From contig CM055108.1 of the NCBI GenBank assembly GCA_029204225.1, positions 25,427,803-25,491,802 on the forward strand: a stretch of 64,000 nt of DNA, in the 5' to 3' direction. The notes beneath the pieces were generated by a model that was given only the letters and a program-made list of their open reading frames with translations, was not told where the DNA came from and made no database searches. Every line of letters begins with the position of its first letter. Position 1 is the first letter of the stretch. Shown piece after piece: positions 34,845 through 48,935 of the stretch. The stretch comes from Diphasiastrum complanatum (taxonomy: Eukaryota > Streptophyta > Lycopodiopsida > Lycopodiales > Lycopodiaceae). A program made the position numbers and the translations under genes.

Positions 34845-36265
34845 TCGCAAAGGCATTGAGCAACAATTCATTACTTCTTATTCTCCTCAGTCGAATGGAC
34901 TTGCTGAGAGAAAAAAATCAAACCTTCGTCGAAGCGACTAAGTGTATGCTCAAGTAGCATTGCCTAAATTCTTATGGGCTGAAACTGTTTCCACTACAGC
35001 TTATATTCAAAACAAATGCTCGTCAACGAAAGAGCTCTTAGACAAAATATCTTACGAAGTTTGGACATGCTCCAAACCTTCATCATTGAACCTCAGAGTT
35101 TTCAGATGTATTGCCTATACATAAATACTATAGGAGATAAAGAAAAAGTTGGACTTCGACAATATTAAATCCATTTTCATTGGTTATACGAGTTAAGATA
35201 AATCTTATAAGTTGATCTCGTTGAATCGAAGATATTCACTAGCCGAGATATCATCTTTATTGAGGATCAGTTTATCCACCTCAAGGGTAATGGCAGAGCT
35301 CAAACAGTTGATCTATTGAATACTTTTATTTTCAACTCAACTATTATTATTGAAGGTTTGAATGCGTCAACTTCAGACCAACAACTTATCAATAGTGAAT
35401 CAAAAGAAAATGTTGCAGCTCAGTAACAACAGAATCAAGAAAATAATAATCAGCCTCATTCGCCTCCTAGAAGATCGACAAGAGATCGTAGATAACCTTA
35501 TAGGTATATCGATGAATCTACTTGTTATGTCATTTGAGAGCCGCCTATTATCAAAGAAGCACTCAATCAATCAAACTCTTATCTATGGAGATAAGCTATA
35601 GATAGAGAGTATTCATCTCTCATAAAAAATCAGACTTGGACTATTGTCAAGTTACATTCCAACAAAAATGTAGTTGATTGCAAATGGATTTTCAACGTCA
35701 AATACAAAGAGGATAGAAGTATGGATCGAAGGAAAGCTTGACTTGTCACATGAGGGTTTTTTCAAATCCCAAATATCGACTATACTAAGACTTTCAATCT
35801 GGTAGTAAAGCATTCCTCAATCAGACTTCTACTATCGTATGTTGTTGCAACGAATATGGAGATACATCAGATGGATGTACAGACAGCTTATCTGAATGGA
35901 GTTATCAAAAAATATATCTACATGATACATCCTGAAGGTTATCTAATCAATGACAAATAGAATCATGTATGTAAACTCCATAGAGCACTTTATGGCTTGA
36001 AGTAATCTGCCAGAGCTTGGTTTCAGAGGATTAACACGTTTCTTTGATCATGGTTATAACCCAAGCACTTCATGTTCGAATGTCTACTTCAAGTCAGTGC
36101 AACATTCCTTTACTATCATCACATTGTACATGGACGACACACTGCTATTCAACGACAGTGTCGAACTTGTTGGAAGAAGGAAAGAGGATACATAGTAAAA
36201 TTGAAGTCAAAAGACGAACTATCAAGCTTTGTAGAATAATCCTTCTTCTAATGTATGATTACGCC
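34845..36265 (+). pseudogene. Ty1/copia integrase end and RT (relic 2a)
   Basis: Integrase remains start with FITSYSPQSNGLAER (catalytic Glu context) and LWAETVSTTAYIQNKC. RT follows: CKWIFNVKYKEDRSM, NIDYTKTFNLVVKHSSIR, HQMDVQTAYLNGVIK, HPEGYLIN and VCKLHRALYGLK. There are many stops and frameshifts. It ends near 36265, before the expected YVDD box, and is followed by an inverted LTR. Confidence 0.8.
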
Positions 36266-36289
36266 TAAAAAAAATGGAGAAAGCTATTA

Positions 36290-37041
36290 CGACAATTGTC
36301 ACATTCATACTTTTAGTAACTACCTTTGAAATCATTAGTACTAAAATGATTTCGTAGACAAACAATTAGAGAGTACAAGTGATAGACATAAAATATTGCA
36401 GTGCCGAAACACTCGACTATTCCGACTAATCGATAAGAGATTTAACAAATACCAATAACTTCAGAGAAGTTTGCAAACATTCCGACATAATACTAAACAC
36501 AATAAGAAAGTATGAGATTTAGTAAGTAGCATGTACAAACCATATGATGCGAGTACAAAACAATAGCGGATGAAGCCATGTACTCTAAATTGTCTCTGAG
36601 TAACTGATAACTCTGTTTGATGCACTTCTCCTGATAAGTAGCAAGCGCTACTAGCAATATTCAAAGTAGAAACTCAGTTCTAATGTCTCTCTCTAATGAT
36701 CAGCTATTTATACTAATGAGGACTGCCACTTATGCTTATCCAATTAGGGCAACCAATTAGGTTGTAGGTCGTAATTGGAGCTTAGCCACAATGTGAGGTC
36801 ATCCATCCAGTTAGAATTTCATGGAAATATACTTGCTAACCAACTCGGGTAAGTCGTTAGTTTCATAACAGACGAAAACAGCCTTTGACACCTTCAATAG
36901 TTCGTCGTTGTCGAAGTCATCTATTGAGCGATTCCTGTGTATTTATGTAGACTGTGTAGAAACACGAATAAAACTATAGAGTTATATAAATGAATGGATA
37001 TAAATTAACTATAGGATTATAGAAGAATAATCCAATAGAAC
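36290..37041 (-). repeat. Copia family-1 LTR and leader, minus orientation
   Basis: From 37041 down to about 36641 this is the reverse complement of the LTR at 25349-25718: same start (TTGGATTATTC), same TATA region (TATAAATAGC), same end. From 36640 down to 36290 the leader behind the LTR is kept (shared AGAGTTATCAGT), then the element breaks off. The piece separates two plus-strand copia RT relics. Confidence 0.75.
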
Positions 37042-37084
37042 TAATAAAATATGCGAAACGAATGCTGTCCTCAAAATTCGACAT

Positions 37085-38006
37085 GACAAATATGGGCGAA
37101 GTCATTAATCGATCAAAGGAAAGCTCAACTAGTAGCAAGAGAATTTTTCCAAATTTTGAATATCGACTACAATGAGACATTCAGTCTTGTGATGAAGCAT
37201 TTCTTGATTATAACTCTCATATCGTATGATGTTGCAGCCAATCTTTCAGCTCAATGTACATACAACTTATATGAACACAGTAATCAAATAAGATATCTAC
37301 ATGATGCAGCTCAAGGGTTACATGCTCAACGATAACAAAAATCATGTTTGTAAACTCCATAAGGCACTTTATGACTTGAAGCAATCTGCTAGGGCTTGGT
37401 TTTAGAGGATCAACACCTTCCTCATTCAGCAAGACTACAAACCAAGCACTGTCAATTCTAACTTGGACTTCAAGGGCCAATGCTATGGAGAAGTCAACAA
37501 TGACAAGCTCCACATACTCAGTGAATACATAGATCCGAGTTGGGCAGGAGATTTAGACACTCATACATTCACGTATGGACTTACATTCTTCCTTAATGGC
37601 GGTCCTATCTCATGGAAAATCATAAGCAAACCTCTATAGCTCTTTCTTCTACAGAGTGAGAATAGATCACTATCTCTCAAGCAACTTAAAAAGTTGTATG
37701 TTTGAATAATTTGATATCGGACAACAGTTTGAAATAGTTATGCTCCGACAATTGTCTTATGTGATAATCAAAGTGCCATTGCCTTATCAGCCAACCCTAG
37801 ATATCATTCTAAGATTAAGCACATTGAAAATAAGTATCACTATATCAGGAGTAAGATTCTCAACAAAGAGGTATGCTTAGAGTACTATTAAACACAAAAC
37901 ATGACAACGGACATATTTACCAAGGCACTGAGCGTTGATGCAGACGACAAATTTTGTCCATCACTTAGTTTGAAGATCAAGGCATTCATGGATCTGAATT
38001 AAGAGA

Positions 38007-38007
<1 letters not shown>
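37085..38007 (+). pseudogene. Ty1/copia RT and RNase H (relic 2b)
   Basis: An RT segment (NIDYNETFSLVMKHFLII) overlaps in content with relic 2a but differs in sequence, so it is a second copy. RNase H follows with SWAGDLDTHTFTYG, FFLNGGPISWKII, PTIVLCDNQSAIALSANP and HSKIKHIENKYHYIR, then TTDIFTKAL. The stop after KAFMDLN is followed directly by a poly-G tract. Several frameshifts lie in the RT part; the RNase H end is cleaner. Confidence 0.85.

Positions 38008-38050
<43 letters not shown>
38008..38050. repeat. Poly-G homopolymer, 43 nt
   Basis: Forty-three consecutive G residues follow GAATTAAGAGAC, exactly where the polypurine tract of the copia relic is expected, and precede TGTAATGATC. 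It may be an expanded polypurine tract or an assembly or sequencing artefact. Confidence 0.9.
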
Positions 38051-38051
<1 letters not shown>

Positions 38052-38179
38052 GTAATGATCATTCAATATGTGATAACATGATAAGATTACAACATTCAAG
38101 CATTCATACATCCACAATCAATCATAGAAGTGCAAAAAAGGAGGGCTTCACAAAGTAAGAAAAGGTGGAGGAGGCTTAG

Positions 38180-41040
<2,861 letters not shown>

Positions 41041-41541
41041 GTGAGACCTACCATCCTTATAGTGACGGAAATGATTAAGAAAAGGGTGAAGAAAAATATG
41101 AGTTGGAATTTGTACTATGAAGTTGGATTTTGTGACAATTCTCAAGAACTTCACAAAGTACTGATTTGCTCAAAGGTCATACGAGTAGTTCCAAAAATTG
41201 ATTTTTGGACGATTAGATCGGGAAGCGGATGAATTTCCTGGAGGAAGAACATGTGGTATGAGATGCAGACAATTCAAAAGGGGGGTTTGAAACTGACTAG
41301 ATCAAGTTGACCATTGTACGGTTGTAAATCTAAAATGATGCCAAATACTAATGGTCACAAAACGGTGTTTTGTCAAAAATTTGAGGTATTGGTCATGACC
41401 CCTTATGGATATCTCAAATTTACAAAATCGGAAACCCTTCTTTATTTTGAGAATATACTAGTTAGTTTCTTTAGCCTAATTTTATGTGATTCCTTGAATG
41501 GTAATTGTTATCAACCGACGACCTTGGACGATGTCACATGA
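41041..41541 (+). pseudogene. Unassigned coding-like fragment
   Basis: One frame runs with only two stops for 500 bp: PTILIVTEMIKKRVKKNMSW, LYYEVGFCDNSQELHKVLIC, KIDFWTIRSGSG, then MMPNTNGHKTVFCQKFEVL and TPYGYLKFTKSETLLYFEN. The composition is protein-like, but I cannot name a family. It may be part of an old transposon or an old gene. Confidence 0.25.
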
Positions 41542-42889
41542 ATGATTAATAAAATTGTTTTCTAATATAAGGGCTTTTCTTCCTTGAATAATCAATAAAT
41601 CCTTTTATGATTGTACGAACCAATTCTCTATGGGGTAATACATAAAATCTTTGGATAAGTCATTCAAGGAAATGTGTTGGGACATTAACTGTATTAAGTT
41701 ATGTTCATGCAACACATATTTTTTTTTCTTTCAAAGTTCTTCACCTAGGCATGTCTCAACTGATATGCGCCACATGTGCCTCTTGGAAACATGTGTAGTT
41801 TTCTATTAAAAGGGAGAGAAGTTGGTGATAGAAAGTTATCTACGACAAACATCTATTGCATAGATTTCAGGAGGAATCCCAAGAGCGATAGGATATTTTG
41901 ATATTGCAAAAATCTTATAAGAATTGTAATAGATATCTAGTTAGAAGATGTAAGGAAAGGGAAATCAGGAAACATCCTTGTAAATAAAAAAGTTGTTGAT
42001 GATGAATCTGATTGATTTGTATCAGAACTAGGGAGCTATATTACAAGAAAAAGTTTGTTGAAATCTTTTTCTTGTCGGTTGTGATCAACTTGATCTTAGT
42101 TTGAACAAGGATCCGAGAGTTGATGCAAGGAATCAAATTCACGATAACAATATATTATTTTGAAATAATCTCTGATTGAGATTTTGGTTTCAAAATAGCA
42201 TTCTTTGAGAAATGTTCTCTCTTAGATGTAACTGACTTACATGATTCTTAGTTAAAAAAGTGTTGTTTACAGATCGGGTAAGATCTGTAGATATATGCTA
42301 TGTAGTGAATCTTTGAGGGATCATAAATTCTTTTGTACAAACATTTAATCATGTGAAGCTACAAAGTATTCCATGGACTGAGTTTATTTGCATGCACAAA
42401 CTAGTCAATAAAACATAGGCATATTGATGAGAATTGTTGAAAGATAGTTACTTGTAGGTTAATAATGATTTCTCAACGAGAATTACTTATTGAACTAGAA
42501 TGGGTTTAGAGTCAAATTGAATGTGGTGTGTAAAATCCAAATCCACACCTAAACATTCAAATACTTCTAAATCAAGACCAACTAATCGGATCAGAAGTGT
42601 TATTTATGAGTTACTTGGTTAAATTATAGAATATATCACTTAATGATACTATAGTTTATTTGTAATGCTTATAAGTCACAACATTTATGAGTCATTTTTG
42701 GATTCATTAAAAGGGTTTTGTGCATAGGATACACATGAAATCCCTCCCGCCTGTCAACAAGGGTTTGATCATTGGATAGGTACCTAACTATGCATAGATG
42801 CTATTTTTAGTTATTTTCCTACTTTCTCCCTTAACTCTATTCACCACTAACACTAACATTCTTCATGATTTTGGGTGAAGGGAAGGGAT
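41542..42889. other. Intergenic, nothing recognised
   Basis: AT-rich DNA with no supported feature. Confidence 0.4.
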
Positions 42890-43445
42890 AGAAAAGAAGC
42901 GGAAGAGAGAAGAGAAGAGAGAAAGAGAGAGAGAGAGAGATGAGATGGAGGTTAGCTCAAATGCTCAATGTCATTGCTTATGGAGAAACCTTAACTAATC
43001 ACAAACAAAAAGCATGGAGGAAATGGAAATAACAAGCAATCACAAATATAGCATAAGCAAGATTGACTAGCAAATGAGAATGCTTGAGCTCTCAAAATGG
43101 TAGAGTCTTCTCTCTATTAAGCATGAGAATAGTGTACAAATGGTGTCTTTTTATAAAATGGGGAAGGCCCTTGCCCCTCAATCCTATTGGCTAATATTCA
43201 CATTGATCCTATCCATTCATCTTGGACCCAACTTGATCCAAGGGTCCATAAAAAGTACATTGAAATTCACAAGATTCATGTGAGTCCCAATTTGGACCGA
43301 ACTCTAAAAAGTAATATCTAAGATTAAAAAAGACTTTGGGCCTCTAGTTTTATTTTAATTCAAAGGCCCAAGTCTATTTTATTTTATTTACACTTAGGCT
43401 TGCGTGCTCATTGGGCCATGGGCTTACATTGCAGGATGCCATGCC
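42890..43445 (-). repeat. LTR-like sequence after copy B
   Basis: Read on the minus strand, a G-rich tract (GTTGGGGGTAT) at the end of copy B precedes TGTAAGGGCATGG. Further down, CCAATAGGATTGAGG and then TTTTATAAAAAG form a CCAAT/TATA promoter like that at 34427-34470 behind copy A. An AGAGA-rich stretch lies at 42905-42941. The distal edge is not defined. Confidence 0.6.
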
Positions 43446-43446
43446 C

Positions 43447-46400
43447 TTACACTTTGTTGGGAATACCCCCAACAGGACCCACGGCTTGAAGTAGTGCCGG
43501 TCCCTCGGCACTCTGCCAGTTTAGTATAGCGTCCTCTTTGCCCGCCTCTGGTGGATCATGTGCCCATAACGTCTTCCATGAAGTGAGACGGTCCAGTTTC
43601 TTCGTGTCCTTGGGCGTGTGGAAGGACTTGTGGACTCTTGTCAGCCATTCTTGATCGACCCATGCTTGGAATCGGCACGTCCAGGGTTCTCCAAGGAATG
43701 CAGCTCGGTAATATACACGAGCGACTGGCAGTTGATCTTCGAATTTGTCGGAAGCTAGCGCCTTATTAGGATCAAAGAATATTGAGGAAAGAAAATTATC
43801 CCATTTGGTTTCAATGCCCATTAAATGTTCTAAGTCATGGGCGTAAGTGGCTGTCGCGCAGACTGTTGGATCAGGGCAGTTGACATAGTGGTGAGAGCCC
43901 TTCCGGCATCCACATCCGTAGTCCAACCGTACTCTGAATGAATAATCGGCCAATTGAAGTTTTGAATTGTGAGTTTGTCTAGAGGGTGCCGCATTCCGCC
44001 CATTTGGATCGTCGTGTACATGGCAAGAAGTGCGCGTTCACCCGTAATTGTTGCGGAGTCGTCACGTAGGCCCTGATGGCTGTAAGGTCTCTTTCACACA
44101 ACTACTGATGCCACTCTGGTTGTGGTTGGAGGGCGGGTAATGCTTGCAGTTCTTTGCCCTTTATTTTTTGAGCTGAAAACGATATCTGCCAGCCACCTCT
44201 TGATGACTCGTGGGGATACTTTGATAGGAATTCGTTTATTTTCTCCTCCACGGACTTTGGTCTTCGGAAGGCCCGGTTGGCAGATATCGTGCGTGAACCT
44301 CTGGATGATGTGGCTTGGCTTTGGCTGGTATCTGCGTCTTGGCCCTGGTCTCGCGTCTCAGCAGCCGTATCCATTTGTCCTTGGTCTTGGCCTTCGAGCC
44401 ATTGATCTTTGGTTAAATCCCCCTGCTTCCTGCTGGCTTTGGTCTTGGCTTGTACTGGCATGTGCAGCGTAAAAAATAGGTGGCGGTGGAATTACCACGG
44501 GGGTGGGCTGGGCCTTCGTTTCCATGAATTTTTGGAAAGCCTTGAGGGCTTGCTTGGCCTAGGCGAGCTTGTGAGTTGCGCTTGTCTGATATTTATTGAA
44601 CTCTTCCTGGTAGCTATTTAAGGTTTGGCTATAAACCTGCACCTGACGTCGAAGAAGATTCATTTCTGATTGAGAGAGCGGCCTTGAGTCTGGTGCAGGT
44701 TGAGCTAACCAAACGATCTTTTCATCTTGTAGGGCTTTGACCTCCGTCCCCAGGCACGTATTCTCTACTTTCAAAAGGTTTAGTTGCGTCTGGATGGGAA
44801 CAAGCCATTGGGATGCTTTGGATTGAAGCTCCCGCACCTTCATGGAGGCCTCTGTCAGTGCTTTGGAGAGGCTTTGGATATAATTATTGAGGCCCTCCTC
44901 CTTCTGCTACAGCTTGGTGATCTCATGGTGCCCTACTTGTTCATGTTGCTGAGCCAAAATCAGCTCGTGCTGCAGCTTGGTGAGTTTTGCTTGCAGTTGT
45001 GTGTTGCTTGTTGCCAGGTGTAGTACCCTACTTTCCAAGATAGCTTTGGCTGCTACCGCATCCAAGATGTATTTCTCTAGAGTCTGGTACGCCATAGTTA
45101 GGTCTGTGGGAGCAGCCAGTACACTGGCACTAGTAGGGGCTTGTGTTGTATCGGCCCTGACGACTTGTGGAGTACCGTCGTCATCATCTTCTATCAGGTT
45201 CTCGTTGGACCTGATGCCATCTGGGGCGGTAGGATCAGTCCGATCTGGCGATTGTACGAAAACTGTTTGGACAAATGCGTCATCAGTCAACGATTGGTTG
45301 CCCTCGACAACCTTTGTTGGCAAAGTAGGTGGAGTTTGAGAAGCAACTGTGGAAACATGGGTGAGGGCGGTTTGTCCTAACGAGAGGATGGGAGGAACAG
45401 AGGGGAACTGAAGGGTGGTGTGGAGTATGGAAGAAGGTGAGGATGGAGCAGAAAGTGTTTGGCGTGGGGGTGAAAAATTGATGAGTTGCATCCACGCTAG
45501 AGTGTCGAGAGACAATTGAGAATCAGACGGATTAAATGGTATGGAAGCAATGGTGGCGGCAGGAGTGATGGAGGATGCGATGGTGATGGACGGAGTAGTG
45601 GATAATGGAACATAGATGGAAGTGGTATCAACAGCGGGAACGGGGGTGGACACAGAAACAGAGGGAACGAGGGCATACACAGAAACAATTGTGGATGGAA
45701 TAGGAAGGGAGGTAGCGACAACAGAGATCGGAGTGGGGGGTTGCACGGAAGAAGAAGTGGTGGTGGTTGATGTAGTGGTTAGTGCGGTAGTGGAGGCACA
45801 TCATCGGGTAGCAGGTGGAGATGAAGATGTAGAGGGAGCGCCACACATTCGTTTGCTGGTCGTTGTGTTAGTAACTACAGGTTGGGAGGAGGTGGATGTT
45901 TTAGATGGCGGATAAAGGTTAGTATGTGGCACGAGAGTAGACAAAAGGGATGAGCGTTGGAAACCGCGCACTTTTGTCTCGAGAAGTGCGCAGGCAAAAT
46001 TACACAACAGGGGGCCTGCTGCGATACGCTCACGGTTGTTAGGTTCGATGGAGTTGGTTAGTTCACGAATAAGGAAGCTATGCTAGTCGTATGGCACAAT
46101 TGAGGGGCCAAGGAATTCCAAAAAGGATTCCACTATCTGACTCAGTAGCTTAGACTAGATTATGTCCTTGCGCAATGTTGAAATAACCAGAAAGTTATTC
46201 AATAGATGCACAACAGCCTGAATGACGGGTTCCATGATAGCATCTATCAGGTAACCATTGTTAGTCTGGATTGGGATTTTTGGTGCAGTTTGGGTGACGA
46301 AAGGTTTGATCAGACTTTTGGCATGGCGATGGGAGATGGGCTGACGATCACCGGACATAATGCTAATGGTGACCATCGAGTCTGCATTAATCATGACCTT

Positions 46401-46661
46401 GTATATGGTACCTTGGTATAGGAAGTGAAAACGTGTCTTTTCCTTGTCCCAGGTGGCGTAAGCGTGAAGGGCGAGGCCCATGTTAATCTCAGAATGAAAA
46501 AGCTTCGGGTAAAAACCCATTGCCTCTAGAAGTGGCCCGGCTGTCTGCAGCCATGCTTGGATCAGAGCGTTAGAGGGTAAGGGCCAAATCTATGTGGCCT
46601 TGGGGATTTCACGTTGGATCACCTGTTTGGTGCCAGAGTCTTCAGAGGATGAGGAGGCCAT
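43447..46661 (-). pseudogene. Extra ORF of a gypsy-like element, copy B (coiled-coil protein)
   Basis: The ATG at 46661 is in good context (AACATGGCC) and opens a frame that stays readable for about 700 codons through five stops, then changes frame two or three times to the end at 43447. Order: a start domain (GFYPKLFHSEINMGLALHAY), LLETKVRGF, a long Thr/Ser/Pro-rich linker (45900-45250), coiled coils (45150-44560), a Gln/Asp-rich stretch, then SVEEKINEFLSKYPHESS with RGGW, TPQQLRV, NWPIIH, and finally FFDPNKALASDKFEDQLPVA, RVYYRAAFLGEPWTCRFQAW. The last four blocks are clearly homologous to copy A. It lies about 130 bp downstream of an integrase on the same strand. Function unknown; perhaps a structural or env-position protein. 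Confidence 0.72.
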
Positions 46662-46794
46662 GTTAGCGGTGATGATTAAAGGGCAAAAAAGTAGAAAAAA
46701 AGGTGGAAAGGGTAAAAAGGTGTGAAAACGACAGAAAATTGTGAATAACGAGTGTTGGATGACAAGAAGTGTAGTTCAGAGCGCAGGTTGGTGT

Positions 46795-47292
46795 TCAGTA
46801 TGAGAATGCCCACAGAGCAGCATGCAACTTATGTTTACAATGTGATCTGCTAGCTTCAACTGTTTTCGTGAGTACGCTACACAGGATCTTATTGGATGAT
46901 TCTACTTGCCCATTACCACGAGGATAATAAGGCGTACTGATTCTATGGATCTTGAAGAATTCCTCCAACAGGACCTTGACGGTCTTATTGATGAAATGGC
47001 TTCCGCGATAGCTGACTAACTCCACTGGGCATCCAAAGTGCACAATGATATTTGCATAAAGGAACTTGGCAGTGGTCCTAGCGTCAACTACTCGTACTGC
47101 CTTGGCTTCGACCCACTTGGTGAGGTAGTCTGTGGCTACGATTATGTATCGAGCCTGGGAACTCCTTGCCACAGGGTGAATTGGACCGATGTAATCCAAG
47201 CCCCACTTTACAAATGGTGCTTGGGCTAAGACCGGGTGCAGTAGGTCATAATTCAATCTCGTTGGCCTTCTCGCCATAATTTCTGTTATCAT
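46795..47292 (-). pseudogene. Ty3/gypsy integrase core, Tat/Athila-like
   Basis: A 165-codon open frame contains the catalytic core: first Asp in FVKWGLDYIGPIHPV, then ATDYLTKWVEAKAVR and FLYANIIVHFGCPVELVS. YRGSHF follows where the family has an Asp (DRGSHF), so the second catalytic Asp is replaced by Tyr. Glu is kept in PRGNGQVESSNKIL. The frame is otherwise clean. The HHCC domain and all upstream pol are missing. Copy B follows downstream on the same strand, which suggests one element. Confidence 0.88.
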
Positions 47293-47403
47293 ATCATTTA
47301 TACAGATCTTTAAATAAAGCGTTGCTTGGGAATAGTGTCTTGATATTATCCGATACTAGTTTTTATTCTTAAGTCAATGACGACTCATCGATAGACTAAC
47401 TTC

Positions 47404-47885
47404 TAGATGGATTCACAAAGCAAATCTGGTCTCACTGTAGACAAGCTAAATGGATCCAATTATCAATTGTAGAAATTTAAGATTAATATCTTGCTAATTG
47501 CCAATGAGCTAGGGGATGTTGTGACAAGACTTGAATCGAAGCTTGAAGACGACACAACCGACTCCAAATGAAAATTGAAGGATGGTAAAACTTTTTGCTA
47601 ATCATTCTTAATATATCAAATACCCAAATTGGCCATGTATATAAAGCTCAAACATTGAAAGAAGTGTGGGACATCACGAGTGCACTATATGATGTGAGGG
47701 ACGTGACTTTGAAATTGCAACTCAGAAGGAAATTCTTCTCACTCCAGATGTCTAGTAGTGATTCGCTTCAGAATCACGTTAATTAGTTTAAGAATCTCTT
47801 GCAGCAGATGACAACTGTCAAATCAACTATCGATGATCAAGACACATGTTACATACCTATGTAACTAGCAATACTTCAGGTCCCT
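47404..47885 (+). pseudogene. Ty1/copia gag, first half (family 1)
   Basis: SGLTVDKLNGSNYQL, KFKINILLIANELGDVV, IGHVYKAQTLKEVWDITSAL and LRRKFFSLQMSSSDSLQNHV are typical copia gag blocks. Two or three stops and one frameshift are present. The frame is interrupted near 47885 by an LTR-like insertion; gag continues at 48936. Confidence 0.85.
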
Positions 47886-48930
47886 ATTGGTCCATTTAGT
47901 GTTGGGAACTAAATGGCAAGTTACTCTTGGATAAGGATTACCCTTAGGATTAAGGGTATGTACCTTTGGATAAGGGCAGGCAAGTGACTATACCTTGGTC
48001 GGAAGTATGGAGTCATGTGATCCTTGGATAAGGGGTACCTTTAGGATTAAGGGTAGGTGTCTTAGATTAAGGTAATAGTGTCCTTGGTTAAGGGAAGGTA
48101 GGTGTCTATGCCTTGGATGGAGGTATGGAACCTAGAGAGGTGTTAGAAAGTCATTGGATGACTATTTTACTAAACCTTGGGCCTCAACCTTGAACCATAT
48201 CACTTTAATGGTCTATATACATGCACAACTTGGGCATTGGGACCTAGTTGGGGAACGCACTTCCAATGGGTCCAATGAGTTCCCAACTCCCACAAGAAAG
48301 GCATTCAAAGAGTCATAGGTTATGGAAGGAGTCTCTTGAATTACTATAAGCCTATGGAGGTTCTTTAACTCCCCTAGGCTTCTCTCTCTCTCATTGGATG
48401 GGCATGGAACTCCATAGTGCACTGGAGGGGTCCATGGGCCATCTATATGAGGGTAGTAGGGCGCCCATTTTGTGGAGGAGAGATTTCTCTTGCTTGCTTA
48501 GCTTATGCTCTAGTGTTGCTACTAGTGTGTAGAGTACTATATTGTGTGTAGTATGCTTAGGGTTTGGATCTTGCTTATGGTATGGGACATAAGTAGGGCT
48601 TGGATCTTGAGTATGCTATAGTCTGTTGTGGTATGCTTGTGATTTGTTTATGGTTAGCAAGGGGGTGCTAGATAGGTCTTGCTTGGAGCTTGGATCTAGC
48701 TATGGTTGGGTGGTGGATACTTGAGGCCAGCTTGTTATCTATCTTTGTGTTTAAGAGTAGGGACACAGGTGGAGGAGAGCACCTTGGAGGCTTGCAGATC
48801 CTTACTTGCAGGTGGAGGCATCCTAGCTTGGAGCTGGGGAGCATCTTGGAGCTTGCAGGTTGCTTGGAGGACATTTGGAGGCTCTACCTTGGATTTGGAG
48901 GACTTCCTCACCTCTATTTGTAAAAGCACA
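47886..48930 (+). repeat. LTR-like insertion of about 1 kb splitting copia gag
   Basis: The first half of a copia gag (to about 47885) and its second half (from about 48936) flank this block. It begins near TGTTGGGAACTAAATGG (about 47903) and carries an internal repeat of about 90 bp (47929-48013 and 48022-48125, with CCTTGGATAAGGG and TTTAGGATTAAGGGTA words). TCTATATGAGGG near 48443 may be its TATA region. It looks like a solo LTR, but I could not find clean target duplications. Confidence 0.55.
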
Positions 48931-48935
48931 ATTAT

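Noticed and set aside
45616..45915. Plus-strand Val/Thr/Glu-rich frame
   Set aside because: It is the complement of the Ser/Thr/Pro linker of copy B, and composition alone keeps it open.
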